Source of the DNA: Albula goreensis
Lineage: Eukaryota > Chordata > Actinopteri > Albuliformes > Albulidae
Assembly (NCBI GenBank): GCA_022829145.1
Contig: CM040749.1
Span: 17,259,987-17,323,986 of the forward strand
Direction of reading: 5' to 3'
Length of the DNA stretch: 64,000 nucleotides
The notes beneath the pieces were generated by a model. It worked only from the letters and a program-made list of their open reading frames with translations, was not told the DNA's origin and did no database searches. The position numbers and the translations under genes are program-made. Below, in pieces: positions 1 through 10,898 of the stretch (its first letter is position 1; each line of letters opens with the position of its first letter).

Positions 1-1050
1 TGTATTGGTCTCAGTTCCCAGTTCATGATCTTTATTTTCTACATTGGGTCCCATTTGAGAAATATTAGCACAGTATGTCTATGAGGGCTCGTTTTCCCCT
101 TATATGTATTGTGAGATAGCACAATACACAGAAGGAGTAAACAATACATTTCTGTCCACTCCAGTCAGTTGTATTTACTAATGTACAAATGGCAAATAAA
201 GAGATACCAATTTGATCAACTGTGTGAATGTCTATTCATCTGTAAAGAAAATGTATCTGTACTTTTTTTTTTCGCAGCACACATTGTGAACATTTTTGTC
301 TGTGTCCTTTATGTAGATATATTGGTAAAAGTGACGACCAAAACATTAGTAGAGAAAATCTGCGCAGAAGTAATCTTGAAAGTTCTAAACAGAGAATGTG
401 TTACTACAAAAATTTGGAGTGGTGTGCATGTTGATTTTTTCAAGTTAAAAACCCCCTGAGCATTTCTGAGTTAGTAAGTGGAGGGGGTTAGAAGAGAGGG
501 TGAGTTGGCCTTGTCTGTGTGCAGCATTTGTCACCCTAGTCTCTAGTTGTGTAATGGAGCCAGCCTCCTCATGTCAGCCCTAAGAAGGGGAGGCACAATA
601 GGTCATTGGATCCGCCCTAGTCTCACACTGTGTTACTTTACAATAGCTGAATTATTAATATGTGTGGCAATGTGAGGCACTGGGTAACAGAACTCTGCAA
701 GCTTGCATCTGCCTTCACATACATCCGACTGATCTCACCACATCAATGGCGAAGCCCAAACAAATATTATTTAAAACAACTGAGGCCACCTCCATAGCCA
801 GCCAAGTCTTGCCTCACTTACCTCCCTCTTCCTCTAGTGTTTAGATTTTGGTGAATTATCAGCTTGCATGCACCTTAAGGAAAATCAAAGGAACAGAGTT
901 TTCACTGTTGCCTGCCAAACTGCCACACAGTACCAGGCACACAAAGACACACAAAAACAGATTAAAGCCTAGCTTTGAGAAAATGCACTTGTTTTTCCAT
1001 TGTTGCTTGTGTGTATGTTTTGGTGGACTTTTTTTTTTTTTTTACTCGAT
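1..1050. other. non-coding flank, nothing recognised
   Basis: No recognisable gene or repeat was found here. Open frames in this stretch are short and lack coding character. It ends in a 16-base T run followed by a possible splice acceptor near 1050. Confidence 0.5.
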
Positions 1051-1234
1051 AGCAACACCAGTACCACCTCCTATTCCTGAAATGAACAGCCTTGGCACAT
1101 TTGGTGCACACGTGGCTGGCCACCTGGCATCTAATGGAGCAGCCAAAACCACAGTGGTAGTGTCTGATCTGGTTCCCCACCACAGGAGTCTTGATGTTGG
1201 GGCTGATTCAGAAACAGCAGGGCTCCTGCCATGA
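1051..1234 (+). CDS. possible terminal coding exon of an unrecognised upstream gene
   Basis: I do not recognise this product. After a long T tract and a 'gatag' acceptor-like end at about 1050, one + frame reads through a proline-rich start (PVPPPIPEMNSLGTFGAHV) to a C-terminus ending SETAGLLP and a TGA at 1232-1234. The composition (many A, G, V, S, few Cys or Trp) looks more like protein than the surrounding DNA. An AATAAA at 1903-1908 could serve as the 3' end signal of the same transcript. On human 14q23 the gene next to WDR89 is SGPP1, but the tail here does not match my memory of SGPP1. It could be the last exon of another gene, or a chance frame. No partner exon is visible in the window. 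Confidence 0.3.
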
Positions 1235-2520
1235 GCAAATGGATCACCAGACAGCACCCTGTCCTCCTAAACTCTACACTTTCCTCTGATTGTATCCAAT
1301 CAAACAGTGGTCTTTCAAATAGCTTACGTTCACAATGGCAGCCTTGTCGTTCTGTCCCACCCCCCTTCCCACCAATTTGGCAAGCAACACAAGAGCTGCG
1401 TTTCTTTTTCTGTCCATTTCATCGTCCGACCTAAAGTAGTGAAGCAAGGTGCCCACGGGGAACTGCTACAGAGATAACAGAAAATCAAACAAAACAAAGC
1501 AGGGGGCCACATTTCTTATGATCCCACAGGCATTTGATACAAAGGCACCTCTGTTACTCAAGGACAATGCTGAGTATTTACAACCCATCCCTTAAGGAAC
1601 CCTGCACAAAATTACATCTGTTTCATCTCCAGTATTTTCTAGTTCTTCACTCTGTGAACACAACATGATATTATCTCACCTGTCACTGAGGATACACAAG
1701 GAATTGAAGAGCTTGAGTGCACTTTTATCTCTTAAATTAGAGCGATTGCTTCAGCATCCTGATGCTGGCCAGAGAGCATGAAGTTTGATTTTTATTATGA
1801 AAAGAATGCCACTCTGCATTTTAGCACAGGAGGTTTTAACATTTGAGTCTGGATGTTGAAATGAAAGCTAACAGAAAGTAAAGAATGGAAACCTAGTTTA
1901 TCAATAAATATATTATACATGTGTTGCAATCATATTTCCTGTCCACCATGGCTCAGTCATCCATGGTTAATGCAACCCTCTTTTGCCATTTCACTCATGA
2001 ATCTGAGACAGCACATCAAAACTTCTAATTCAATTATCAACACAGTGGTCCATTTTATGGCATCCAACTGCCTACTCTTAAAGACATTCTCTCGCCCTTA
2101 CTCTTCCGCATTGCGGAGGTAGTATTTCTAAGCAGGATGAAACATGACTTAAAACGTACATCATGTTGTTGCTTAAAATTATTGTTTAATCCATGAGATT
2201 TTACTTTTTTACCCTAAAACAATAGCTATAAATGTATTGTAAGTGTATGTTCTTACCTCCTTCATATTACAAATCTAAACTTAGACTTAATACTATGTGT
2301 TCAGACTGACCTATTGTAAAAACAAAAGCTCACCATAAATAAATAGAATTAGCATCTATCGACTCATGACTTTTTTTGTTTGCTTGCTGTATTCATATTT
2401 TAAACACACGTTGCTTTTTCTTAACAACAAGGAATAGGCAAATGAATAGCAGGCCTTTCATATCAAATTTATGTATTTATTTTTGTTGAACAAATGTTGC
2501 AGGTTTGCATGTCTGAGCTG
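1235..2520. other. intergenic or 3' UTR-like AT-rich DNA
   Basis: No coding signal is seen. AATAAA motifs lie at 1903-1908 and near 2338, which would fit a 3' UTR of an upstream + strand gene if the frame ending at 1234 is real. Nothing else is recognised. Confidence 0.4.
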
Positions 2521-3668
2521 TTCACCCACCTTTGCAGTGTGAACCGATCCTGATTAACATTTAAATTCGCATTAACAATGACTGTAACACAAGCTCGAAT
2601 TTATAAACAAACTTTACGAATATACAATTGCTGTAAATTTAAAAATATGTTATAAAAGTGCGGTTGTCGGGTAAACATCTTTGTAAGAGTGTAAGTTACA
2701 AATTATGTTACGTCGCGAAAACAATTTTTCCTTTCTGTGTTTTCAATATGCGAAGAAAAACGTCGTCCGTGCCGAGATTTTAATCAGTTCCTAAATTAAA
2801 AAAAATTATTGTAGTGACTTACTCCCTCCTGGTGGTCAATAAAGAAATGATTCTTGACGTAAGGAGTGTCGCAATGACTTTAGATTTTGTTTTACCGATA
2901 TTGCAACTTGACAGTGTAACATAGATATAGAATATGGTATTTTAATGTAAGAATGTAATTAATATTGTTTTATGTTTGTATTATTTTTAAAGACTAATTG
3001 GCAGAAGCCTAGTTTCATGGTAGTTTTAAGAAAATCTAGCAGAACTCTTCTTTCGATTTTGAGTTTCCAGGGATCTCAATTTAGTGTAACTCATCGCCCC
3101 ACTCCATGTGTAGATGCATAAAAGCTGGCGGAACACAGGTATTGAAAACATGTCTGTGTGACGTGCGTTCTAGTTTATGTGTACGTATATTCCTTCAGAA
3201 TACTCTAAATGTGGGATAAAGTGTTTTGGTTGAGTACTTTTGTATCACATTTTCTGCATTCATCCACTATTAGCCAGTTTAACGCTGGTCGTAAAGATGG
3301 AGTAATGAAGTCAGTATCTTAAAGCTAGCTAATGTTAGCACCATAACTGAATTTATTCTAGAGATAATAACACAAGTTGACTTAACATGATCACACGTCA
3401 GTAGCTTTTGTGACATAAACTAGAGAATAAGAACTTGAGAGGTAGAGGGATCGGTATGATGCTATATTTTAATGTGATCGCTTTCCGAAAAAGTTGACAG
3501 ACTTACTTTCCACGCGTGATTGCAGGTAGCCTTGACAGACTTTTCTGACCGACAGTATCCCAGTGTTGACACTGGTAAGGTCTCCATAACTGACGCTTTG
3601 AATATATTGCCTTGTTGTAATAATATGTTTAACAAGCCGTCCTTACCATATTTTTCCTCCTCCACCAG
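2520..3668 (+). promoter_or_regulatory. wdr89: wdr89 promoter, first exon and 5' UTR intron region
   Basis: CpG dinucleotides are clearly denser here than in the flanks, with clusters at 2640-2790 and 3110-3560. This is the usual mark of an unmethylated vertebrate promoter. The transcription start cannot be placed exactly. A donor-like site (acag|gtattg) lies at 3138/3139, and a strong pyrimidine tract ending in CAG at 3668 precedes the coding exon, so a short non-coding first exon spliced to 3669 is likely. A GCTAGCTAATGTTAGC motif at 3324-3339 resembles the motif cluster downstream of the ppp2r5e promoter. Confidence 0.45.
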
Positions 3669-3671
3669 GAT

Positions 3672-3692
3672 ATGCTGGCAGGCTGTAGCTGA
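3672..3692 (+). other. short upstream ORF in wdr89 5' UTR
   Basis: If splicing uses the acceptor at 3668, the coding exon begins only 32 nt before the main ATG and contains an upstream ATG at 3672 followed by six codons (MLAGCS) and TGA. This leaves 8 nt before the main start. Such a frame could lower translation of the main frame. Its use is inferred. Confidence 0.4.
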
Positions 3693-3700
3693 GTGTTGCG

Positions 3701-4840
3701 ATGGAGAACCTGGAGGCTAAGTTTGCAGCTCTGTCAGTTGCTCGACGCCTGCAGCCTAGCGAGCCCACGTACCTGCTGGACTTGGCTGTTCAGACAAGCT
3801 CAGGGGATGGGCTTGTGGCTGCGTGTTGCTCCAACCACTCAATTGTTTTGCATAACTTGCACACTCTCAGTCCACAGGGTGAATATAGAGGACACAGTGG
3901 GCCAGTGTGCGGAGTGTGTTTCGCTCACACCTCCTCATACCTGCTGTTTTCGGGGTCTAATGATGGGACACTACGTGCCTGGGATGTGCGCCGCCCTGGC
4001 TCACAAGCCGCGCAGGTGTTCCAAAGCTCTCCCTCTTACTCTTTGTGCAGTTTTGACATCAGCTGCAATGATATGGTGCTGTGTGCTGGCACCGAACAGG
4101 TGGAGGAGGACAGCTTCCTGGTGTTCTGGGATGCCCGCATGGCAAAAGAGAGTGGTAGGGTTTTGGGGGTGTATTCAGAGTCTCATAGTGATGACATCAC
4201 TCAGGTATGCTTCCACCCTCGGGATCCAGACCGCCTGGCTTCCGGCTCCACTGACGGCTTGGTCAATGTTTTTGACCTAGGTCAGGGGTCCGAGGAAGAT
4301 GCTCTGCTGGCCACATGTAACTCCAACTCCTCTGTCGGTGTGGTGTGTTGGGCAGGTAAGGAGTATGGCCAGCTGCTGTGCCTGAGCCATGATGAGGGTA
4401 TCCACTTGTGGGACTTGGGCCAAATAGAAACTGAGGAGCCACTGACCCTCCTGAGTATTATTGATGGCCGTGGTTCAGCACCTGTCCCTGGAGATTCAGC
4501 CCTAGATTACTTTGTGGGTGGAGCCTGGGTGGAGCAGGCGGAGAGGCTGATTGTGATGGGTGGGACCAACCGAGGGGAGATCCACCTCTTTGTCTGCAAT
4601 GACCAGGGCCTGGACCTACTAAAATCATTGAAAGGCGGCCACTCTGCAACCGTACGCTGTTTCCAGTGGGACCCTATAGGGGGTGCTCTGCTCACAGGTG
4701 GTGAGGATGCTCAGCTGCTGCAGTGGAAGCCAGGAGCTGAGGAACTCACACTTGGAAAGAGACACACCCTAAAAAGTGCCCCTGGACTGAATCTCAAAGC
4801 TGGACGCCATGGAAAGCACAGAAGCAAGAAGGAGAAGTGA
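3701..4840 (+). CDS. wdr89: WD repeat-containing protein 89
   Basis: This is an uninterrupted 379-codon frame that, as in other vertebrates, holds the whole coding region in one exon. The human protein is about 387 residues. WD40 blades are visible: GHSGPVCGVCF to LRAWD near residues 64-95, a degenerate blade ending LVFWDAR near 139-146, SHSDDITQVCFHP to VNVFDL near 161-193, a blade ending IHLWDLG near 234-240, and GGHSATVRCFQWD to LLQWKPG near 312-345. The runs HSDDITQV, DGLVNVFD, NSNSSVG and LLTGGEDAQLL are family hallmarks. The lysine- and arginine-rich tail (residues 366-379) could be a nuclear localisation signal. The start ATG has G at -3 and G at +4, and the frame begins 32 nt after the acceptor at 3668. 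The molecular role of WDR89 is not established; a beta-propeller scaffold is inferred. ppp2r5e follows in the same orientation, as in the human block. Confidence 0.97.
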   Translation: MENLEAKFAALSVARRLQPSEPTYLLDLAVQTSSGDGLVAACCSNHSIVLHNLHTLSPQGEYRGHSGPVCGVCFAHTSSYLLFSGSNDGTLRAWDVRRPGSQAAQVFQSSPSYSLCSFDISCNDMVLCAGTEQVEEDSFLVFWDARMAKESGRVLGVYSESHSDDITQVCFHPRDPDRLASGSTDGLVNVFDLGQGSEEDALLATCNSNSSVGVVCWAGKEYGQLLCLSHDEGIHLWDLGQIETEEPLTLLSIIDGRGSAPVPGDSALDYFVGGAWVEQAERLIVMGGTNRGEIHLFVCNDQGLDLLKSLKGGHSATVRCFQWDPIGGALLTGGEDAQLLQWKPGAEELTLGKRHTLKSAPGLNLKAGRHGKHRSKKEK

Positions 4841-5830
4841 GACAGAGGTGAAGGAGCTGGGGCGGACATCAAAGAGGGGAGAACAATGCACTGTATTATG
4901 AAGTCGCTATTTACTCAGACTGGACTGTTGACTGAAAGCAGCTGTGTAAGCATTTAGGGACAGATTCTGAAAAGTCTTTCACTGATGAATGGTAAACCAA
5001 GAGGCTACAAAATGGGAGTACCAGAGATGAGCATCTACACCCAGCACAGGAAGGAAGACTAATCCCACTGCCCTCCATCTAGAGGGACACTGACACAGAA
5101 GAAATCACAGAAGTTGTCCAGGCACTTGCCTTTAATGTGTCTTCACATCTTACCTTAAACTCAGTCAAATGTCAGGGGGGATTGCTTTCAAAGCCTGAGC
5201 AGACATGCCTCTGGCACAGGACAGTGGTTTCACCCATGTGTTATCTTGTCAAAGTCTTGGCTGTCCATCCATGATTTTATTATTTTTTATGTGAGAAGCC
5301 TGTATCTTGAATTTTTGCTTGGAAGTTGAAAAGCAGCATTCATTTTCGATTTTGTGTTCTCATTGTCAATGTCATTGAGATTATAGATTACACATAGAGA
5401 CAACAGTTCTCTGCCTTGTTCTAAAAAATACATTGAATGATATTTAGTGACCATGAGAATGACACGGTCAGGATGAAGATTACATTGTACGTATGAATGG
5501 AAGTTCACTGTTGGTTGTACAGACAAATGCAGCTATGAATATAATTGGTGGTCATTCACGATTATTTAAGTTTTGCACAATTTTTTGTGAAAAGAAACTA
5601 ATTTGGAGGAGGACATGTTCATTGCCTCCTGAGTCAACAAGTGAGGGTTGTTAAAGAAGGCTACCAAGTTCAGCTCTGCTCAAGTGACAAAAAAAGGGGG
5701 GGCGTTAAAAACCAGTTGAAGCAAGTGTTGATGTTATTTTAGAAATTGTTTTATCATTGGTAAATCATTTTTTTTTCCCCCAAAGTGTTATATTAAACCT
5801 CAAACTGGTTATCTAATGTGTGTTAGTTTT
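4841..5830 (+). other. wdr89: wdr89 3' UTR (approximate)
   Basis: Non-coding sequence follows the wdr89 stop codon. An ATTAAA signal at 5792-5797, followed by TG-rich sequence, is the best nearby polyadenylation signal. A later AATAAA at 6822-6827 is an alternative. The end is an estimate. Confidence 0.45.
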
Positions 5831-8800
5831 TGAGGAATGCACAACAGCTTTATGTAAAACAACAAATAATGTCAAACTTTTTTCAGACTGCATTAGTCAG
5901 ATTGAGTCTGAAGATAAAAGACAAGCCTGTCAAAATTGCTAAGAGGCAAATCATCTATTATCAGAACAATTTCACATCCATGCTGCTGAGATTTTAGAGA
6001 AAACAAGTAAAAGCTGACAGAGCATGAGATATTTAAGTGGTTGAGAAATCATCTATTTACCTGAATGATAATTGTACATGTTGAAGCTCACAGAGTAAGA
6101 CATTCACCTGTGAATCCTGCGGTTGGGTATTCGGCTATGGCCTGAGATCCACATATGGTGAGACAGCAGTTAGCCCAGCCACGCAGTTCGTCGATCTCAT
6201 CCGTCTCTAGCAACTACCACTGGTCAGGCTAAGAGCCTGCAGCAGCACAGACTGAATGTACACTGACCTTCAATGATGCAGGCAGTGTGAAAAGAAGCTA
6301 GATTGTCATTGTCTCTCCTCCTGAAGGTGGCAGAATGGTCATTTGAGTATGAATCAACTGGAGCTTGTTGGGTAGGACTGTAGTATTCCACATAATGACA
6401 GAAATTTAATCTGAGAGAGTTATGCCTCATCACACATCATACACCAGTGAACCTCTGTAGTTACGCATGCACCTTCAGTCTGCCTGTCCAAATTACATGT
6501 GAAATCTCATCTCCATCACTTTGTGGCACTTAGTAATTGCAAAGTTAAACCACAAATATGTATTGATCTTACAATGGTTATAAATGCAATAGATTTTAGA
6601 CCACATCAACTTTAAAATTTAAAATAAATTGTCCTTGCCTGTCTGATATTTGAACGCACAGTTATGGGATACATTTAACACACTGGTCATGTTCATTTGC
6701 AGGCTGTGCAGGCCGTCAAGCATGCAATCAGTTGTTTACTGTTTTGACAGAGCAAGAAAAAATACCTCATCAGCCCAGGATTGTTTCCTGGTAAGATAAT
6801 GTATCTTGCTGCTTTGATTTCAATAAAGGAATTCAAGAGTAAAATGAGTTCCAATCCTAGTTCTTAGACAAGTGGTGCAGGTCTCCTTTTTTCAGATCAC
6901 TTGATCCACAAATTTAAAGTGCTGCCCTCTGGAGGCAATAGTTGTATCGCACCTGTAGCTGATGAACTGTGCAGTGAAAAGATGCATAGGCTTGACATTG
7001 AATGTTTCAAAGCAGAGTGTATGCTTGTCTGCTGTCTTCCAGATTATTAGAGGAGATTGCAGTGGTAACCACAAACACAGCTATTGGGCGTCCCATATTA
7101 ATGAAATATTAATGTCATAATAATGAAAAATGTGGGTGTTTCAATAAATGAATGTAAATTGAGTTTGCAGCTCATTTCAGGTACATGCCTTTGTCAGGGA
7201 GTTTAACTGCCACAAGAAATTTTACGTCCTGATGAATGCATGAGGCTGAACTTTCAGTCACTGTTTCAATGTTCACACAAAACCTGGCATGCAATACATT
7301 TTTTACATTTTTTAAAATACCCCCTTCCCCCCTTAGTTGAGTGACTTGGTTCCTCATAGATATGCAAAACATAAATAAAATGTGCAAAAGACAAAATTCT
7401 ATCCTGTAGTAGAAACATGCACTAAACCAAGCTGGCTTGTTGACTGAGGGACACCCTGTGATTATATATCAAATCAGAGGATGGAAATGTTTCTGTCAAA
7501 CCCTGTTACAAACTCAGCTAATACTGATGCATATAGAATATTATACTTGATAGCTAAATGTAAATAATCTTAGAGAAAATTTGGTTTTTCATCTGAAAAC
7601 AAATACTTCAGGCAATTTGGCTCATTAAAAATGAAGATGTAATATTCAACTGAATCACTTGTCATTATTAAGAGAAACTAAATTGGCCACAAAATAGAAA
7701 TTGTGTAAACTCAGTTACCCATATTGAACAGTTCAGTTTACACTGCTGTTCAGACTCAGAGAGCTGATATTCATTATCATTTCCATGTTTTTACTTAGGG
7801 TTGGTGAGGAAATGTTTTCGGAGGCAACATTGGCTGAATGTAGCTTTCCTTTTTACAATCATTTTATATATGCATTAACTAGCTATTGCTACGATGACAG
7901 TTTTGAAAGGGTACTTGGATTGATTGGTTTGATTCTGGGGCTATGCAAGGCCTTTTGACATAGATAAATGACCCAGAGAATGACAATAACTGCATTCACA
8001 TCTGCAAAGTCCCTTTCTGGGAACAAGCTTTAAATTGTTTTTTTTTTTTTTTCTGTGTAGTTGTTTTTGGACAGTATGCTGCACTGCAATGTCTAGAAAC
8101 ATTAAAGGAAAGATCAATTGGCAGATTAATTATTGTTGCTATTTTTACTTTTGGGACAGAGAATTGGACATGTTCTTAAAGACATGCCAACATGATCAAA
8201 AACAATACAGCCAAGGATTTGTAATGATATATATGTAAAACTAGATCATTTCAGGGTTTTATTCTCATTAACTATCGTTTATGACATTGCACCTAGGACA
8301 AATGGACAATTCTGTATCAGCAAATTAGAGGTGGAGGATTGGTTTCATTGCAATAGTAATAAATACACATAAATCACATTACATTCTGGAAATGTATAGT
8401 TATGATAGCAATAAATATATGCCAGATATTTCATGGAAACAACTGGCAACATATTACTTTGTGTCATGGGATGTATGTTCCTATAGGTTAACATAGTAGT
8501 GAGGAACAATCACTAGCAATGACTAATTAAAACTAAATTACGATGAATAACAACAACTTAACATATGGACAGCTGATACAACATTTTCAGACCCACCCAT
8601 TATTAACCACAATACATAATCACAGAATTGTCTAAAAAAAGTCAATGTCAGGAAAAAGGAAAAAATTCCAGAATAATCTGTCTCTCCCTGGATTGTTTCT
8701 TAATCTTTAATAAATGTTAGACCCTTATCTTAAAGTGGTGAATATAAGACAGGGGTGTTTTATGTACATTGTTGTAATAAACTTAATTACAATAACTAAC

Positions 8801-8930
8801 CTTTACAACAGCATTCTCTCATTCTTTGTAAATACTCTATCGATTCAGTTAGGATACCTGAATCATCCTTGTTTTCATTGTTGATATTGTAGCCATTGTT
8901 ATGTAACATTTTGCACTAGAGTGTGTGGTA
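5831..8930. other. spacer between wdr89 and ppp2r5e
   Basis: No coding frame of note is present. The DNA is AT-rich with several AATAAA motifs, for example at 6822-6827. A weakly tRNA-like segment lies around 6085-6340. Otherwise nothing is recognised. Confidence 0.5.
6085..6340 (+). repeat. possible tRNA-derived SINE fragment
   Basis: The stretch starting 'gctcacagagtaagac' and continuing to 'gttgggtattcgg' has the order and spacing of a degenerate tRNA A box and B box. It is followed by a more CpG-containing body than its flanks. No clean tail or target-site duplication was identified, so the assignment is weak. Confidence 0.25.
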
Positions 8931-8934
8931 TTAG

Positions 8935-9400
8935 TTCCTGAAAAAAAAATCCCCATTTAATCCTTTTCTCCGAACGGGCCAGCTGCCAGAGTAAATCCCC
9001 CTCCTTTAGTCGGTAGCACCGCATAGTATGAGTTTTGCAGCAATCAATTACAAGAAAGTGCTGTTGGAGTTGGCTCTCTACGGCACGGCACGATACAGTT
9101 TTGCGGTACAAGGGAAGGGCCTCAAACAGGTTTAGCCTCATTCCATACGGGGAATGGTCCACCTTCGTCTCCTGCCCAATCTCCTTCCTAGCCCTATTCT
9201 CTTCAACCGATCTTACTTATTCATCTCTCGAGGAGCGTCTCCACTTGCGACATGATGGACGTCATCAAGGACCCAACCCAATCGCTTACTTCCTTCAAAT
9301 CGACCAATAGACAGCAGTCAGAGCTCTGGGCTGAATAGCACGGTAGAGTGTGCTTCTGTTATGTGTGCCATGGACTCAGCCCAGTAATATTGACAATAGG
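8935..9400 (+). promoter_or_regulatory. ppp2r5e: ppp2r5e promoter
   Basis: CpG density rises sharply from about 8970. Two CCAAT boxes lie at 9278-9282 and 9304-9308, and a CRE-like core (gacgtcat) at 9258-9265. This is a typical TATA-less housekeeping arrangement bound by NF-Y and CREB/ATF factors. Transcription probably starts within about 50-150 bp downstream of the CCAAT boxes. The neighbouring genes and the ppp2r5e reading direction support a + strand promoter. Confidence 0.55.
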
Positions 9401-9758
9401 GTGAAAAGAGATTGCCCTAAATTAAACAGAGTCTAAAGAAAAATAACCAGAAAACACAGGGGTGCGCTGCAAGCAAGCGATTCCCTAAACTATCAGGGAA
9501 TGTGATTCATTCATTTTCGTCTTTTTATATATTCGCATTTCGCTATTAATGGGACTCGGAGGATTATTTCGTTAGAAGGTAAAAGGTGCTTGTGGGTTTG
9601 GCTGTCTAAAAAAGGCCAAGATAGCTTTTTTCTGCTATTGCCGCTGCTAGGAGTGGCTAGTTGCACAGGACTGAAAACATCCTAGTAAACTTAGCAAAAT
9701 ACTGTCTAATAGGATCACTCCTTGTCACCATCTTCACTCCGAAACACAGAGGATCAAG
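9400..9758 (+). other. ppp2r5e: probable non-coding exon 1 of ppp2r5e
   Basis: The exon with the start codon begins only four bases before the ATG, at an acceptor (ctagcag) ending at 14710, so most of the 5' UTR must lie in an upstream exon. A good donor (ggatcaag|gtaaag) at 9758/9759, downstream of the CCAAT boxes, is the best candidate. The 5' limit is a guess. Confidence 0.45.
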
Positions 9759-9799
9759 GTAAAGTACGGTACAGTTCCTTCGTCTTCCTGGTATGTGCA

Positions 9800-10560
9800 C
9801 TTAATTTGTGTAGCTAAGCTAACTAGCCTACTAGCCAGCTAATGGGGGATCTCTCGTTTGTGTCACGGTATTCGATTGGCTAGTGCTGGCTAGCACAGAA
9901 TTTGCTAGCAAGGTAGCGAGTCACACACTTGCAAGAACATCAGCTACACTTAAACAAGACGTAGCTACAACAATGGTCTAAGTCGTCCAAAATTGGTAAA
10001 TATTGTATTACTTAATGTTAGCATGAGTGTGTAACTAGCCACACTTCGCTAGCCACTTAAAACATTTGACTTGTGTGATGGTTCTCTATGGATTTCGGTA
10101 GGCCCGGTGGTAGTTTTAAGTAATATTGGCTAGCTATTTTATACATTGTAAATGTAAAGTAGGTAGCTAACGTGAGCTGTCGAAAACAGTCAACTCGAAA
10201 ATAATATCGTGTGACATCTGTTAGTTGGCTGGCTAGCTGACGTTTGTGGATTGGTGGTACCTAGCTAAGTAACGTTTGAAATAGTTAAGCATGGTTAGCT
10301 TTTGCTCAGTAGCTAGCTGTTCAGCGAGGACCAACAATACGTTTGGCTAGGTATTTGGAGCTAAGTAACGTTGTGGCCAGCTGACCTTAACGGTCTATGC
10401 GTTTTATGAATTATAATAAAACTGCTTGGCTAAGTGTGGCTTTATGAAGAGCTACCCAACTACACTGTCCTCTGCTCAAACAGCAACGTAGTCATTAGCT
10501 AACACGAAGTAGATGATGTGAGATAAATAGACAGTTAAGTTTCAGACAGCTATCTAGCTA
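9800..10560. repeat. GCTA/TAGC-rich promoter-proximal stretch
   Basis: Words such as gctagc, ctagct, tagctaac and taacgtt recur far more often than expected over about 750 bp just after the probable first exon. They are not in a fixed tandem period. A similar word appears at 3324-3339 after the wdr89 promoter. This resembles the GCTAACGTTAGC-type motif common near fish promoters; any function is unknown. Confidence 0.5.
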
Positions 10561-10858
10561 TCTGATTATGCGATGTGATCTATCATTACCTCGTATGCAC
10601 ACAGTCGTATTTACTTGCAATTCAGGGACAGTGCTTAATTCGTAATGTTGGATTAAGTGCTAGGAAATGTATGTAAATAAAACTGTCACACTGCTATTAC
10701 AGGCTTTTCACACGGAATTGAATAATTTAATGAACGCATTTCTACCTCAACCTAGACCCTCAGAACATCGGAAACTGAAATATGAAAAGTTGAGATTTAA
10801 CTACTCCTTGTCCGATTTTTCACTAACTACTTGCTACCAACTCGCTTACTCAGTAAAT

Positions 10859-10898
10859 GTGTGTGTGTGTGTGTGTGTGTGCGTGCGCGCGTGTGTGG
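10859..10898. repeat. (GT)n microsatellite
   Basis: Alternating GT for about 40 bp, with GC steps in its 3' part. Simple repeat in ppp2r5e intron 1. Confidence 0.95.

Noticed and set aside
3693-4280. 195-codon + frame overlapping wdr89
   Set aside because: It lies inside the wdr89 coding exon in another frame and has no domain. It is a shadow of the real gene.
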